Source: Armigeres subalbatus (Eukaryota > Arthropoda > Insecta > Diptera > Culicidae). From it: a DNA stretch of 64,000 nucleotides. The stretch covers positions 58,925-122,924 of the forward strand of contig NW_026942939.1 in assembly GCF_024139115.2 (NCBI RefSeq), written 5' to 3'. The position numbers were made by a program, and so were the translations under genes. The notes under the pieces are model-generated. The model made no database searches. It saw only the letters and a list, made by a program, of their open reading frames with translations, and was not told the DNA's origin. Below are positions 45,065 through 57,010 of the stretch, in pieces (within the stretch, counting starts at the first letter, position 1; each line of letters starts with the position of its first letter).

Positions 45065-45440
45065 AAAAACACAATAGAACGCGCACTAGTTAATCGATTC
45101 ATCGACATAGCAGAACAAAATATTCCGATGATCGCGCGATCACTCTCCGTACTAATAGAAACACGATAGAATACGCACTAACTTTTTATTTGTTAATTAA
45201 TTTAATTACCCGCACAACTCAGAGCCAAATATATCAGTGATCACGCGATCGTTCTGCTTATTAGAGGAAACCCGATCGTACGCGCACTAATGTTTTATTT
45301 GCTAATTAATTTATTCACTCACACAAAAAAGAACACAATAATTCGAAGATCGCTTAATCGTTCTGTATTTGTTATTTAACTTACTCATTCGCACAACGTA
45401 GAACAAAACGTTTAGGTGATCGTGGGATCGTTCTGAGCGC
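45065..45440. repeat. Satellite, unit about 110 bp, with a palindromic core
   Basis: About 3.5 units. Each has a gatcgcgcgatc-like palindrome (near 45130, 45239, 45346 and 45418), an agaacacgat-like word, gcgcacta and a ttatttgttaattaattta stretch. Confidence 0.75.
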
Positions 45441-46282
45441 CAGAAGTTCCTACTATTACATTGATTGTTTAATTTGTTTAAATATAATCTCTAAAAAAAA
45501 ACTGGCCTGCAATATTTTCAACATATAGATCGCGATTCGCGGTATGAAAACGTACACTCGATTTTTTGGCAGCATGGAAAAGTAGTAAGGCGCCAGTATG
45601 TTCAGAACTATTATCCTACCGTATATTTGTCATTTCATGTTCTACTCTGCTTCTCACAAAACAATTTGATATACAGGTTTAAAAGTGAAAATTGTTGAAA
45701 GAATCTTAATAAAGAAAACTAGCATTTCTATATAGGGAACAACCGATCTGATTCTTTTTTTGTATATTAGTTAATGTATGGATTTGTAGAATTGCCTATG
45801 GAATTCACTGCCGGTTTGTTTAAAAAAACAAGCATTTTTTGTGTTCAGGCGCTGTAAAGAGTATTTTAATTAGTTATTAATTGAGCATTTCAGCATTTCA
45901 AAGCGTTCATTAGATATTATGATAAGTGATGTTTTCCTGTATCGTAAAAATATGTAGCATTAAAAAGACAGTAGTCAAATCTGTGTTGTAATTTCTGGCC
46001 ACCCGCTTTTTGAATTGACCTAATTTTATTCCTGTTTGGAAAATGTTTGAAAATCTATTTTCATGGCCGACGATTGCTCCAGAGAATTTTTTTCAGGAAA
46101 TATATCTCTGCAAGGCAGCATAAATTGAAACTAACTCCAACAAAACGCTGTATTTTTCTTCTATCGTTAGAAGAGTTATAACACTACTCCACTAAATTCT
46201 ATTCTCCGATCACGTATCTCGACCTTAACACAAAAATGCTGTTCTTAGAGCCCTATATCTGACTTGAATTTGATCGAATCAA
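45441..46282. other. No gene seen
   Basis: AT-rich spacer. Confidence 0.4.
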
Positions 46283-46341
46283 GTACTGCACATTGAAGAC
46301 GGTTCCACTGTCGAGGTCGGAACACGTATCCGCATAGTCAC
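46283..46341 (+). ncRNA. Hammerhead-like motif 3 (degenerate)
   Basis: GTAC, then TTGAAGACGG, a poorly paired stem II, GGAACACGTATC. It is recognisable only by comparison with motifs 1 and 2; CTGAAGA and GAAA are both mutated. Confidence 0.3.
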
Positions 46342-48130
46342 TATCAAGCATAAACACTATATACTTCACAGACAAACCGAGGCGAAGGCTAGTGCAGCCA
46401 AACGAACTGTCAGTGAGTGTAGCCAAACGAGATGACTCAACCGTGTCTCCGCTCGACAACACATAAAATAAGGCCAAATGAGCATACACAATTGGTGGAG
46501 CACATTTAAAAAAAATGTATTGAAAATTGTAAATTGTAAATGAAAAATCAAAATGATTCCATCGAGTCATTTGATTCCGCTTAAAAATATCTAAACGACA
46601 GCATTTCGAACCAGCAAAGTCACGCAAACCAACTTTTATGTTGCCTGTAGATGATTCTGATTTGAATTGGGTGGGCCACCCAGTTAAACAACACGCCCCA
46701 AAAATTTTGGTATTGACATACCATATAAAATGAGAGACTGTCCATGAAATACTTTACGTTACAAAAATTTCATGAAGAGTGACTGTTAATATTAATTTCA
46801 GATGCTGTATACAAAAAGTATGGCAAAATTGATAGGCCAATACTAACGTGGTGATCTAATATTCTTTGAAGAAATTCAGCTACAAATATTGAAAAAATAA
46901 AACCTTGCTCTCGAAGGGCCTTTTACTACTTTTTGGCTCTATTTCAAAATAGTATAGCACCGCAATAATTACGAAGCTAACAGACATGTTGTCATAAAAA
47001 AAAGATTTAATAATTAAAATTATACTTAGCGAAGTCCAAAAGGAATACATCATCGACGTGGAAAAAGAGAAAAGTCCGTATGTTTGAACCACACGATCGC
47101 CTCACGGTTGATAGCATCTATGGGTAAATTTTGTTTTGAAAATCTTATTCCGAATCCTCATCAACTTGAAAGAGTAAGGGAGATAGTTGAACATCAGCGG
47201 GATCTATTCTTTCAGTGAGAATTGTGACGATGTTCTTTCACCCACGCTAGCGATGATCAAATAAGCCCACTGAGCAAAAAAACAAGATTTCAGATTATCA
47301 AAAAGATTACTTAATAGGTTTAAGAATACTCTTAAAAATAACAGATGCATCAAAATTGTTTGTTTAACCCTCCAACGCCCAAGGCCGACTTAAGACGGTC
47401 CTCGAATACTTTTGTTATTTTCAATTGTTCAATTTTCGAAAAGTTGTTGTTGGTCCATCTTGATAATAACAACCAGCAAAACATCGAATATATCACTGAA
47501 ACGTTTTAAAACATGTTACAATCGTCAACGACATAAGATGTCAATTTAGTAATCATTTTAATTCAATTTTGACAATCCTATTAAAGACAGTCTATATAGT
47601 CGAGCTAGAATTATTTTGCGATTATTCTTCACGGTACTTTGCAATCAAGACAAACAGATTTCATTTGACCACGACCTAGCACAATTTTTATTTATAGATT
47701 GCAAATATTGAGTAGTTACAGTTAATGAATGCTGTCTGCTTATTATACTTTAAACACATTTTCAAAAATGTACTGCTTAAGAATGTCTGCAAGAGAAGAC
47801 ACACAAATTAAAACGGCAAACATCTGCAAAGCTCTCAGCTCCTAATTTCAATCTCGCATGAGATTTCTCCCATTCTTCGCCACCGACCGACAAACCGCTA
47901 TCCAGGCTAGGTGAACAAACTCTGATGGGAAATGGGTAGACGGACATAATGCAGGAGTCATCTAAATCTGTTCCATGGTTTTCACTCCCAGAAGCAGCCA
48001 GCAGGTGCGGTGTGACTGTGCGGGCTACCTGATATCCTTGAGCATCACCCTCTGACAGCCAGCATTGCTGGGACGCGATCCTGTTTGGAAGCAGCTCAGC
48101 GAAGCGACGGAGCTAAAAGACCTACTCCTA
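46342..48130. other. No gene seen
   Basis: Mostly AT-rich spacer with a GC-richer patch at 47820-48120. No frame carries recognisable motifs. Confidence 0.4.
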
Positions 48131-48133
48131 CTG

Positions 48134-48726
48134 TCACCGCCGCCGCACATAGAAAAAGGGATTAAAATTACGAAATAAATTAAAGTAATGAGCATTTAAG
48201 CTTGTTTGTAGGTATATCTGATTCCGCCGACACCAAAGCAGCAGCAGCAGCAGCAACATCGACGAAGAACTTGTGGCCCGAGATGTCGTTCGTCTTCGCT
48301 GGCAAACATCAAGCACTAATGGGGTGTACAATCTCTGTCGATGTTCTACATGAGCCGCTTCGACGACGACGACAGCCGTCCTTTCTGATGGTTCTGGCTG
48401 GAAGGCTACCGTTGTTGGAACAACAGGTGACTCCAGGAATTTCGCCCATCCAACCCCACGCACGCACCCAACATCTTTGCCCCTCGCCAGAGGATGTGGT
48501 GGGGGAAAATATCGCCCATCCGAGTGTAACAACAAACACGGTTGATTCTCCTCGCCGGCGCCGCGTCAACTGACTTTCCGATTGCTTTCTGCGTATATGG
48601 CGACCATGAAGACGACTGCGGCAGGACGAGTGAGGATCTGGTAACAAATTGCTTTCTCATGGGGTGCACCTTCCACACACGTGGATCGCTTAGTTGAACG
48701 CTGCGACACATTTTATTCTCGTGCAC
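48134..48726. other. GC-rich block with overlapping open frames
   Basis: Frames of 106-133 codons stay open on both strands (plus 48202-48573; minus 48134-48535, 48309-48647 and 48406-48726), around a CAG run at 48238-48257. None has a known motif. A non-coding exon or regulatory block is as likely as a gene. Confidence 0.25.
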
Positions 48727-50824
48727 ATTGCTCGAAACATTAATGCCGTCGACTGGTGACTGGTGAAAAACGAATGCGAAAAAATCGTGTTGGAAGTTTT
48801 CTAGTAATTATCATTGCAAAAAATATATACCCTGGAAAAGAGCAGCACTTCAAATTGAAGAGCGTCTCAGCTCAGTATTTTCGCTATTACAAATTGCATC
48901 AAATAGGCAGTATCCGACCACTTCCAATTAACTTTGGTAGGGTGCATATAACTGGTATTTGCAAAAGAGTTGAAGTAATACTTTGATGATGAAGTTTAAT
49001 TATTTTTCCAGACGATTATTGATGTTAGACAGTTTCCGAAAAGCGCATTCCACATAAATAGTATAGAAAACGTTACAATAATTTTACAAGAAAAAGGGGA
49101 GTAACATGCGATATCTAAGCAACTGCTGTTTTATCGTTTTAAATGTAAATATCCATATCAGATTTATGAAAATTTTGTATTTTTCTTTAAAATAATATTT
49201 TTTGAAAAAAAATCATAATATATTTGCAATGCTTACATTTAAAAGTGTCACAATCGGTTTGTTCTTGTAAAATTTTCTCAAGTTTCTGAAAGAGTTGAAA
49301 TACATTCACATTTCCGTGACAGTATTTTGAAGAACATCATGTTATTGCTTCCAACCTGATTTCTTTATTGGCAATTTCTATGCAACATTTCTAATTCCTT
49401 ATTAAAATTTTATTTGCTTAATGGCATGCACAATCAACCTGCCAAGCCCTAGGAGAAGATCTGTAATACTCATGATTCTATTGGAATCAGTTTTGGAAAA
49501 CATTAATCTTACAAAACTTCAAAACCTTTATGCTCAAAATTAAAGTTACGCATTGGTTGATTAATATAAAAATCTATACGCTTTCGTTTGGATTGCTTCA
49601 ACGAGATATCGAAAATGTTTCACAAATTCTCGTCCTTTAATAGACACTTTCCACCTCGCAGCAAGGTACCAATGCAACGTGTGATACTCCTCATTAATAT
49701 GCACTATTTGTCCACGGACGGACCACTGTTGATTCGGAGTTTGCATGGAAGCAGGAGAAAAAAAACTACACGAGCCGGATGTTTTCATAACAACACAATC
49801 ATTAGGATGCTAATGAAAGCGCATGATCAATCACCGCTACGTGAGCATGCGAATTGATTAAGTTGACGCCCACTCCACACTCCGTTTTGCAACGCTTCTC
49901 GAACGGAAATTCAGGTCATATTCTGCCTGCACTATCTATCGTGTGTCAATATTTACTCGAACGGAATGGTTAGTAGTTGCAGTTTCCGGAAGGATGGTTC
50001 CAATAACTGACTGGTTCCACTACAGTGTCATCGCTGCTAGAATGAATGTTCCGATTGACCGAGCACGGAAGGAATTTGATGACAGTTCTCATAATTGAAT
50101 TTATTATATTTATGTTTTTTTTGCACAGAACGTCAGGTTGTCGGTTTGTGGAAATTTTACATCGTTATTTTCCACTTCATGGGTGAGCCTATTTGCAGGA
50201 GGGGAATCAACTGCAGCCTGTTGCTTTTGTCTTGTATGCAAGTGCAGTTGGGCTCAACTTGTAATTCAAGCTTGGGCCGTTACACAGAATGAATATTATG
50301 CTGCATGAACAGTTATGCTTGCTATCATCGACACACTGTTTCTCCAGATTTCGCTGAAATATTAAATGGTACACTTTTACCTAGAAGTGTAAGTGGTCAA
50401 CTGGAACGAATAGACTAATTAGATGGGTTTATATGATTCGTTCTTTCAAGTTTCGAATAAACTTGATTGAAGTAAGAAAAGGAAAACCCAACGGAAAAAC
50501 GCTAAATATAATTGACATAGCTCGTATCTATGAATACATAAAATCATTCTGAACCACATTAACTTTAATGCATTATATGTATTATGTTTCTATTTAACTA
50601 GCAAACTTTTAATATCATCAACGCTGTAATTGCAAGGAAAAAGATGCTAATGATTCGATGACGGTGTTCATTCCAAAAATGAGAATCAATGCGCATGTGT
50701 CATAGTTTCCCCTCGCCTCCATGTGCGGTTTTCATCCGTTATTCCACGTGTAAACAAAATTACTATTTCTTAAAATTTTGTGTTTCCATAACAGTAATGT
50801 TTACACAACGTGATATGTATGTAC
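48727..50824. other. No gene seen
   Basis: Spacer; the part at 49880-50300 is unique-looking and less AT-rich. No motif recognised. Confidence 0.4.
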
Positions 50825-51057
50825 ACAGATAAAAATATGTTGTGATTTTAAATTTATTTCCATGCACATATTTGGAGCATGCAAATAAACGCAAAATTCA
50901 ATCGATATTAGTGTTCTTCCAAATCGAAATGAATTTAAACTGTGTTTGCTTGTAAAATTCAATCAAATTTAATTGAATATCGAATGTTTATTCGTTTGTT
51001 GGGATCAGCTGCAATTTTACACGTCGTTGAATTTTCAAAACTATTTGCTGTGTATGA
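50825..51057. repeat. Dispersed repeat, copy in forward orientation
   Basis: About 233 bp beginning acagataaaaatat, with gcttgtaaaattcaatcaaa and tttacacgtcgt inside. It pairs in inverted orientation with 52473-52706. Because the second copy lies inside the hAT-like element at 51767-54534 and this one outside, they are best read as two separate insertions. Confidence 0.65.
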
Positions 51058-51758
51058 CCATTTGTATGTGATCTTGTAAAATTTTAATTGCTTTTATCAT
51101 TTCATCGCCATTGGAACGCATCTCAAAAAGTACTTCGATCATATTTCTCGATTGGATGTGAGTGTAGAAATAACGGAGCAATGAAGTTTGCGATGTTACA
51201 CAATCTGTCCAGACTCCGTGGCCAATGTCACCAGAGCGATCTCGAAGGGCCCTGAAGTCATAGATATACCCTTTTTAAGGACATAGTTGGAAGAGTACCA
51301 CGATGGCAGTCAATATGGCACCGGACCTTCGACGGGGCAACCCCACACCTCCCGCACTCCTCTCCCACCAACATTCGAATGCATCGAACAGCATCGAACA
51401 AAAGTTTAATATTCAAATTATTAACCTGTTCACAGCATATTTATTCCCTTTCCATGGTAATGAACATGTCTTTTCAAAGATTCCTATGTATTTCGGCGCG
51501 AATTACATCATAAATCAGCAGTTTCGTGTCAATAGCCTTTCGCGATTTGGTGGGATTGTCACTGCACTTCACTTCTTCTCAAAGGATTTTGAAAAAATCA
51601 AGTTTTTACTCACTTCTTCGCACATGAGCAGCCCGAAATGTTGATGGAATGCAAATTAAATATCACTTTTCGAAATCAGTCCCTTGGTTTAACCGGAAAC
51701 TAAATATAAATTGCTATTTTTGCCCGAAAAAAACTATTAAAAACTGATCGCGGAGCGA
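51058..51758. other. No gene seen
   Basis: Spacer. The frame at 51303-51644 has no recognisable motif. Confidence 0.4.
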
Positions 51759-51766
51759 ATGTAAAC
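51759..51766. repeat. Target-site duplication, left copy (second hAT-like element)
   Basis: atgtaaac here is repeated exactly at 54535-54542. Confidence 0.75.
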
Positions 51767-52472
51767 TAAGGGTATGCGATAAAACACTTTTTCCTAACGA
51801 AACGAAACGAAACGAAATTTAAAATGTGTATGTTGATTCGAAACGAAACGAAACGAAATATAAATTATTACCGCAACTTCGAAACGATACGAAATCAAGG
51901 TCCATTCAATTCGAAATTTTACGAAACGAAACGAAATTTTAATTTTTTTCCGCGGAATTTTTATTGAATTGATTTTAAAGTTTACAAAATTGGTTCACAC
52001 GCAATCGAGATGTATATCTCCAAAATTGAAAATTTTGTATGAAAAACTGCAAGTGGGTTTTTTATTATCCTGGTCATTGTAGTAACAAAATAAGCAGTCT
52101 GCGATAAATCGCCGCTTCTCCGTTTACAATTGGCGAAAAGGCAATACCCCAGCATTAGTGCAGTTCCTAATTTCATTTGATTATCATATTTAGGATGTGA
52201 TTCCTTCTTTAGAAGTAGACATTTTGCCTAGACTTGTAGATATAATGTCTTCAATGAAAGCAAAAACCTGTCTAGGATCACTTAAAGTGGTATTATCCAA
52301 TTGTAGATATGATTCAATTTTTGAAATGAAGTCTGCGTCTGGAATGGGACAAAGAAATATGATATCCATTCGTAAACAGTTTGTTTGGTATTAGACAAAT
52401 ATGAATGTAATTTTTTTGATAAATAGTATCCATCTTTCTGAAAATTGTCTAATATGTTAAATAGTCCCTTTT

Positions 52473-52706
52473 ATGAACACAGCAAGAAATTTTGAAACTT
52501 CCACGACGTGTAAATTTGCAGCTTACCGCATCAAACGAATTAACATTCGATATTCAATTAAATTTGACTGAATTTTACAAGCAAGCACAGTTTAAATTTA
52601 TTTCGATTTAAAAGAATAGTGAGATCGATTGAATGTTACATTTATTTGCATGTTCCACATATGTGCATGAAAATACATTTGAAATCACAAAATATTTTTA
52701 TCTGTA
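52473..52706. repeat. Dispersed repeat, copy in reverse orientation
   Basis: Inverse of 50825-51057 with moderate divergence. It abuts the MITE at 52718. Confidence 0.65.
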
Positions 52707-52717
52707 AAAATTAATTA

Positions 52718-53010
52718 CAGTATACCCCCGCTGATCCGACAAATGTATGGCCGGACCACAGATAACAGATATTGAGGCTGGCATCCGATACGTGTGTAAA
52801 CATCCGCAACCGTCAATTCAATTGTATTTAAAATGGGGACCGCGCAAGGATCATTGTTATTGAAAACGCAGCCTGGTTGTTAATCCGCTGCGTTTGTATG
52901 TACTGCCGCAATCAGTTGAGTAGATGGCAGGAGTGGGAAAATTCGAATTAGCGAGATCAGAACTAACGAGTCGTCGGATTAGCGAGGTCCGGATAAGCGG
53001 GGAGATACTG
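52718..53010. mobile_element. 293-bp pogo/Tigger-like MITE
   Basis: The left end cagtatacccccgctgatcc and the right end, whose inverse is cagtatctccccgcttatcc, are inverted repeats with TA on both sides (52716-52717 and 53011-53012). The CAGT start, G/C-run and TA target resemble the pogo/Tigger group. No coding capacity. Confidence 0.8.
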
Positions 53011-53150
53011 TATACAGAAAATCCTTTCATTAGTAAATAATTCCAAATCCACGTTTTACAAAATTACCTTCTTTATGTAATACTTTTTCTATTCTTTAGC
53101 CACCAACAATAATCGGTATTCAGAGTTTTACTATTTCTAGGAAACTGTAC

Positions 53151-53245
53151 ATTCTGGCAAATTACGTTCTGGTAATTGGTCAATTCTGGCATATGGTCCA
53201 TTCTGGGGAATGGGTTTCTGGTAAAAATCATTGTGGCAAATGCCA
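53151..53245. repeat. Short minisatellite 'attctggcaaatgg'
   Basis: About six diverged copies of an attctggcaaatggtcc-like unit of about 17 bp. It resembles in style the atgccaaatg and ggccgaaagg repeats elsewhere. Confidence 0.55.
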
Positions 53246-54150
53246 TACAATCATTGAGCTAACTCAAAACCAGAAAATGATAGATAGTAGATAGAGAATT
53301 GTTAATAGTATACATTTGCTCGCTAGACAAATCCTCTACACCTTTCTAAAATCCGCAAAATCGCAAAGTTTTTACGGCAGCAGTTTGCCAGGTATGAAGA
53401 AATAATGTTTCCTTTTTCATACAAAAACTTGTTACAAAAGGATATCACTTACTTCTAAATTCAACCTTTTATATGAAGCTCAGAGAGTCTTATATACAAT
53501 CAACTCGACGAACCAAGTTATAGTCTGTTTGTCCTTGTATATGTGTTTGTGCATATGAAGCATGCAAAAATCGTTGTCAAATTCATATTAGTAATGGTAT
53601 AAGCCAGCCACGCCCTTACATTCAATTTTGGATTAGGATAGGAAAATTAGTTTGACACTCAATATTATAAGAGACCGAGGAATGCTCTGTATCTCAGTGA
53701 GCGCCACGGGAAAGGAATCTTTGGTTTGTTGAAAAGGTAATTCATGTGAAGCCTTGGTAAGCGACTAAATATTTATAGTAAACGAAGTTCTTATGAAAAC
53801 TCGAAGACGAAAACCGTGTTTCAAATCAATCTAACTTCGTTTAATCAATGTGCTTCCTTTAATAATAATGTTTTCATTGGAGCCTACTTAACTGTTAAGT
53901 GGTGCTTAGTGAACCGCCTAGAGCTGGTTTGAGACATAAGAGGTGAAGAAGTCGGCCGTTAATAAGAAAGAGGCGCTTTAAAAATAATTAACAAATTCCA
54001 TAAGAATTCACGCCATGGCTTTGCCTCTTTGACAAAGTTGTACTGATCAGATTCGTATCAGATTACATTTATACTCTGAGCCTGACGTCTTGAATATTGA
54101 GGTAAAATAGTTAAAGATATTTTCGTTTTCTGTTTGACATTTCTAACAAA

Positions 54151-54204
54151 ACACTGAAGACGTTTTATAGATAAACACTTAATACGTATTTGTCGACTCA
54201 GAAT
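54151..54204 (+). ncRNA. Hammerhead-like motif 4 (degenerate)
   Basis: ACACTGAAGACG, a GTTT/AAAC stem II, then AATACGTATTTGTC. CTGAAGA and the ATACGTAT palindrome are intact, but the GAAA box is not. Same family as motifs 1, 2, 3 and 5. Confidence 0.35.
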
Positions 54205-54534
54205 GGGATTATGCAGTAACCGTTAATATGAAAATTTGTATAACATTAAGTTTTGAAAACAGCTTTATGATTTTGTTCAGCGGCGCAGCCAAAATTTTTG
54301 ATAATACACTACCGTACGAGACAGTATGGTTTAAGTCTAAATTTCTTTCGAAATTCCGCGGAATTCCGTTAAGTTTCGTTAAAAGCTAATTTTTTCTAGC
54401 GAAATTTTTGTGATTTTACGAAACGAAACGAAATGAAGAAATCAGATTTCGCCACGCTCAAATTCCGCGAAATTCCGCGGAATTTCGTTTCGAACCACCT
54501 GAAACGAAATTTTTCGAAATACCGCATATGCTTA

Positions 54535-54542
54535 ATGTAAAC
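54535..54542. repeat. Target-site duplication, right copy (second hAT-like element)
   Basis: Exact repeat of atgtaaac from 51759-51766. Confidence 0.75.
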
Positions 54543-54564
54543 ACCAGCAACAAACTAATAATTA

Positions 54565-55242
54565 GGGTGGTTCAAAACATAATTTTGCTCAGTCAATTAT
54601 GATTTATAATTTGAGTGTCATCCGATGGTTTGGGCTGGTTTGAATAGGGGCTTACCGTGCACAAGACGTTTTTGTATGACAGTTGATATGGCGAGGTTAA
54701 ATTTGACATTATTCTGATTGTTGCACTCCGTCATCGGGCGCTGGCGAGGGGGGGAGATCATATGAATGGATGAATGAACTCCATAGACAATCCATATTGA
54801 ATGGTCGTTCCAATAGTTGGGAGTCGATTTTAATCGAGGTTGCGAATCTTTTGCATGATAATTAGGCATCAGTAAAACGTGAAATTCAACAAAATATTCA
54901 GAATTTGTCTGTGATATCTATCGCACCACGGGCACATACTTCATACAAAAAGTGTGACATGGGGGTGGGTTTGGTATAAAATACTATTTTTCGCGTTACG
55001 TAATCAATGGATCTTTCCTGTGGTGCGGTTTTCGTTCATTGAAGTCTCTGGAATGTTGCTTTCAGCTACGTGGTTTCTCTTTTCGCCAGCGTTTGGAGGG
55101 GAGGCGCTGTAGCCAAGGTAATAAAAGGTTTAGTTTTCCATACTAGTTTTCATACAAATTTGAACCGGCTTTCGCTCAATCAGTTTTTGTTCAAATCGGT
55201 TTTTGGAGGATACTCAGAGCTGGGTCGTTTTTTGAACCACCC
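54565..55242. mobile_element. 678-bp MITE with TA duplication
   Basis: The ends gggtggttcaaaa and ttttgaaccaccc are inverted, with TA at 54563-54564 and 55243-55244. The interior is non-coding. The terminal inversion is only about 13 bp, so the superfamily is uncertain. Confidence 0.7.
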
Positions 55243-55444
55243 TACTTTGTTTTTTATAAATACGACACCAATACTACTACAGTATATGACAGTTTTTATT
55301 GTACCAATACTTTCAAAGCTCTGTTTTGGTACTCAACCCATCTTCACCTTAACAATGTTTTGTAAAATCATGGAGCTTGAGACGTCAAACGACCTGTTTT
55401 GACTTACTTTTGTAAATGGACATTTTCCTATAACGATAAGTTCC

Positions 55445-56035
55445 CCGCAAGTTCCTCGAGAAAAGAGTGCTTAAACTCCTTCAGATATTCCCCTACGAAC
55501 TTTTTACAAATTACTTCAAGAACTTCAGATATTTCCTCGGAATTCCTTTCAAAATTCACATGAAGCTTTTCTTAAGCCACCTCCCACACACGCTCGGGAA
55601 TTCTTTGGGAGATTCTTCCAGAAACTCCTTTGATAGTTCAATTGCGAATTTCACCTGAAAATCTTCCACGTATCCCTCCAAAAGTTCTTCCTGGCCCTTT
55701 CTAATTCCTAATTCTTCCGGAATTTTCTCTCCCGAAAAATAAGTTTTGAAATTCTCGCAGAACTCCTCAACCTATTCTATAAGAAAATCGTTCAGGATCT
55801 GCCCCAGAAAACACGTATTTTAAGACAAAAGATCAGAATCTCTGTGGGTGTATTCGAAGGAGTTCCCGAAAGATTTTCCGACGTATTATTCCCGGAGTAT
55901 TTTTTGAAGTACTTCCTGAGCAAACTTGCAAAGAAATTTCTAGTGAGGATTTTTTTATAAATTCACGGAGGTTTTCTGGTGGATTTCTCGTTAAACTTAC
56001 AGGATTTTTTTTTTCGAAAGAATTCCTAGAAGTGT
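55445..56035. repeat. Diverged 'ttcctccagaaattcc' type repeat
   Basis: Irregular recurrence of words such as ggaattcct, ttccagaaactcct and gaattctttgg over about 590 bp, on one strand. It resembles an old minisatellite and is non-coding. Confidence 0.5.
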
Positions 56036-56065
56036 ATTTGAAAATAACCCCGGGGATATTCTAAA

Positions 56066-56330
56066 ATAAGAAGTACTGTACCGATCATAAAAAATCTACT
56101 CCTCCGCTTATTTTTAATTGCAACAAAAAATGAGCGCCAGATAGTCGCCCAAGAAAAACATACCTGCAGCAAAAAAGCTACTTTGATAATTCGACCACCA
56201 CGGGGTGGTTTGTAGCGGTGAATGCTTTGATAGCACGTGCTTTTTGTACTGCGGATAAATTTTTCAAATCTGTGGAGGTCTTGAAAAATGATCACGAAAG
56301 TTGTCATTTTGTTGCAAGGCACAATAGATG
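56066..56330. repeat. Direct repeat, copy 1
   Basis: Shares with 57011-57266 the order tactgtaccg, ctactcctccgcttattt, gccaga.agtcgcc, gctttgatagcacgtg, ttgtactgcggata and cattttgttgcaagg-like ends. Origin unknown; it contains no coding frame shared by both copies in the sense direction. Confidence 0.7.
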
Positions 56331-56688
56331 AGTAATTGAGAAATGAGAATTTAAAAAAAATATTATTTCCGACAGGAAATACCAATCACGATAATGACTA
56401 ACGATTTACAATAGAGCTGAAACTAATTTTAACAGTTTGGTAAAACTTCATTTCTTTGTGGTGTGTTCCTGGGAGTTCCAGATTCTACACACGAAATAAC
56501 AATAAAATTAAGCGTCATGACGCAAGCAAATTATTGACAAACAAACAAAATATATCAAAGCAAGCGACGTTGGGTATTTTCGGTATTTTCGTTAATTTTA
56601 TCGACGGTGCCGGTGCGTGACTTACACGAGTTTCAAATGAAATTCCAAGTGCGATCAGTTTAAATATGAAGTGTCTCGTCGATAAACA

Positions 56689-56735
56689 ACACACTGAAGA
56701 TGTCCACAAGTAGTGGACGAAATACGTATTTGTGT
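56689..56735 (+). ncRNA. Hammerhead-like motif 5 (best preserved)
   Basis: Stem I ACACA (56689-56693) pairs perfectly with TGTGT (56731-56735). CTGAAGA is at 56694-56700, one extra T at 56701, stem II GTCCAC/GTGGAC (6 bp, 5-nt loop), GAAA-type core at 56719-56722, self-complementary ATACGTAT at 56722-56729, and T at the cleavage position 56730. Only the single base between CTGAAGA and stem II departs from a canonical type I hammerhead. Compared with motif 1, stem II differs at both strands in a compensating way. Confidence 0.55.
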
Positions 56736-57010
56736 AGACACGTAAAAAGAAAATAGTGGAAGTAAAAGGAAGATAATTTTTTTCAAACCGTGTAACATTT
56801 TCCCCTAAGACGCTCGAAATTAATTATTAATGAAGTGTCTCGTCAAATATTTCGGCGTATTGGGAAATGTCCGGAATATAGTTGTTCCCTACGGAGGGAA
56901 TCACAAAATCCCGGTGGGTAAATTCAGTGGAAATACAACTCGAATCTCATGTCAGCAGTTATCCCGGCCAACTATGCGTCAAACTCCTTCTAATTTATCT
57001 ATAAATAATG

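Larger units (their letters stand above)
51767..54534. mobile_element. hAT-like foldback element, 2.8 kb, with later insertions
   Basis: The ends are taagggtatgcg and the inverse of taagcatatgcg (10 of 12 matching), flanked by an exact 8-bp duplication. Inside both ends lie arms of gaaacgaaacgaaa repeats with a ccgcggaattt word (51790-51960 and 54340-54515), in inverted orientation. The middle contains a satellite scrap (52193), a dispersed repeat (52473-52706), a pogo-like MITE (52718-53010), a minisatellite (53151-53245) and a hammerhead-like motif (54151). No transposase was seen. Confidence 0.7.

Noticed and set aside
50825..52706. A single 1.9 kb element with 233-bp inverted repeats
   Set aside because: Its right arm lies inside the 51767-54534 element while its left arm lies outside, so the two structures would cross; two separate insertions fit better.
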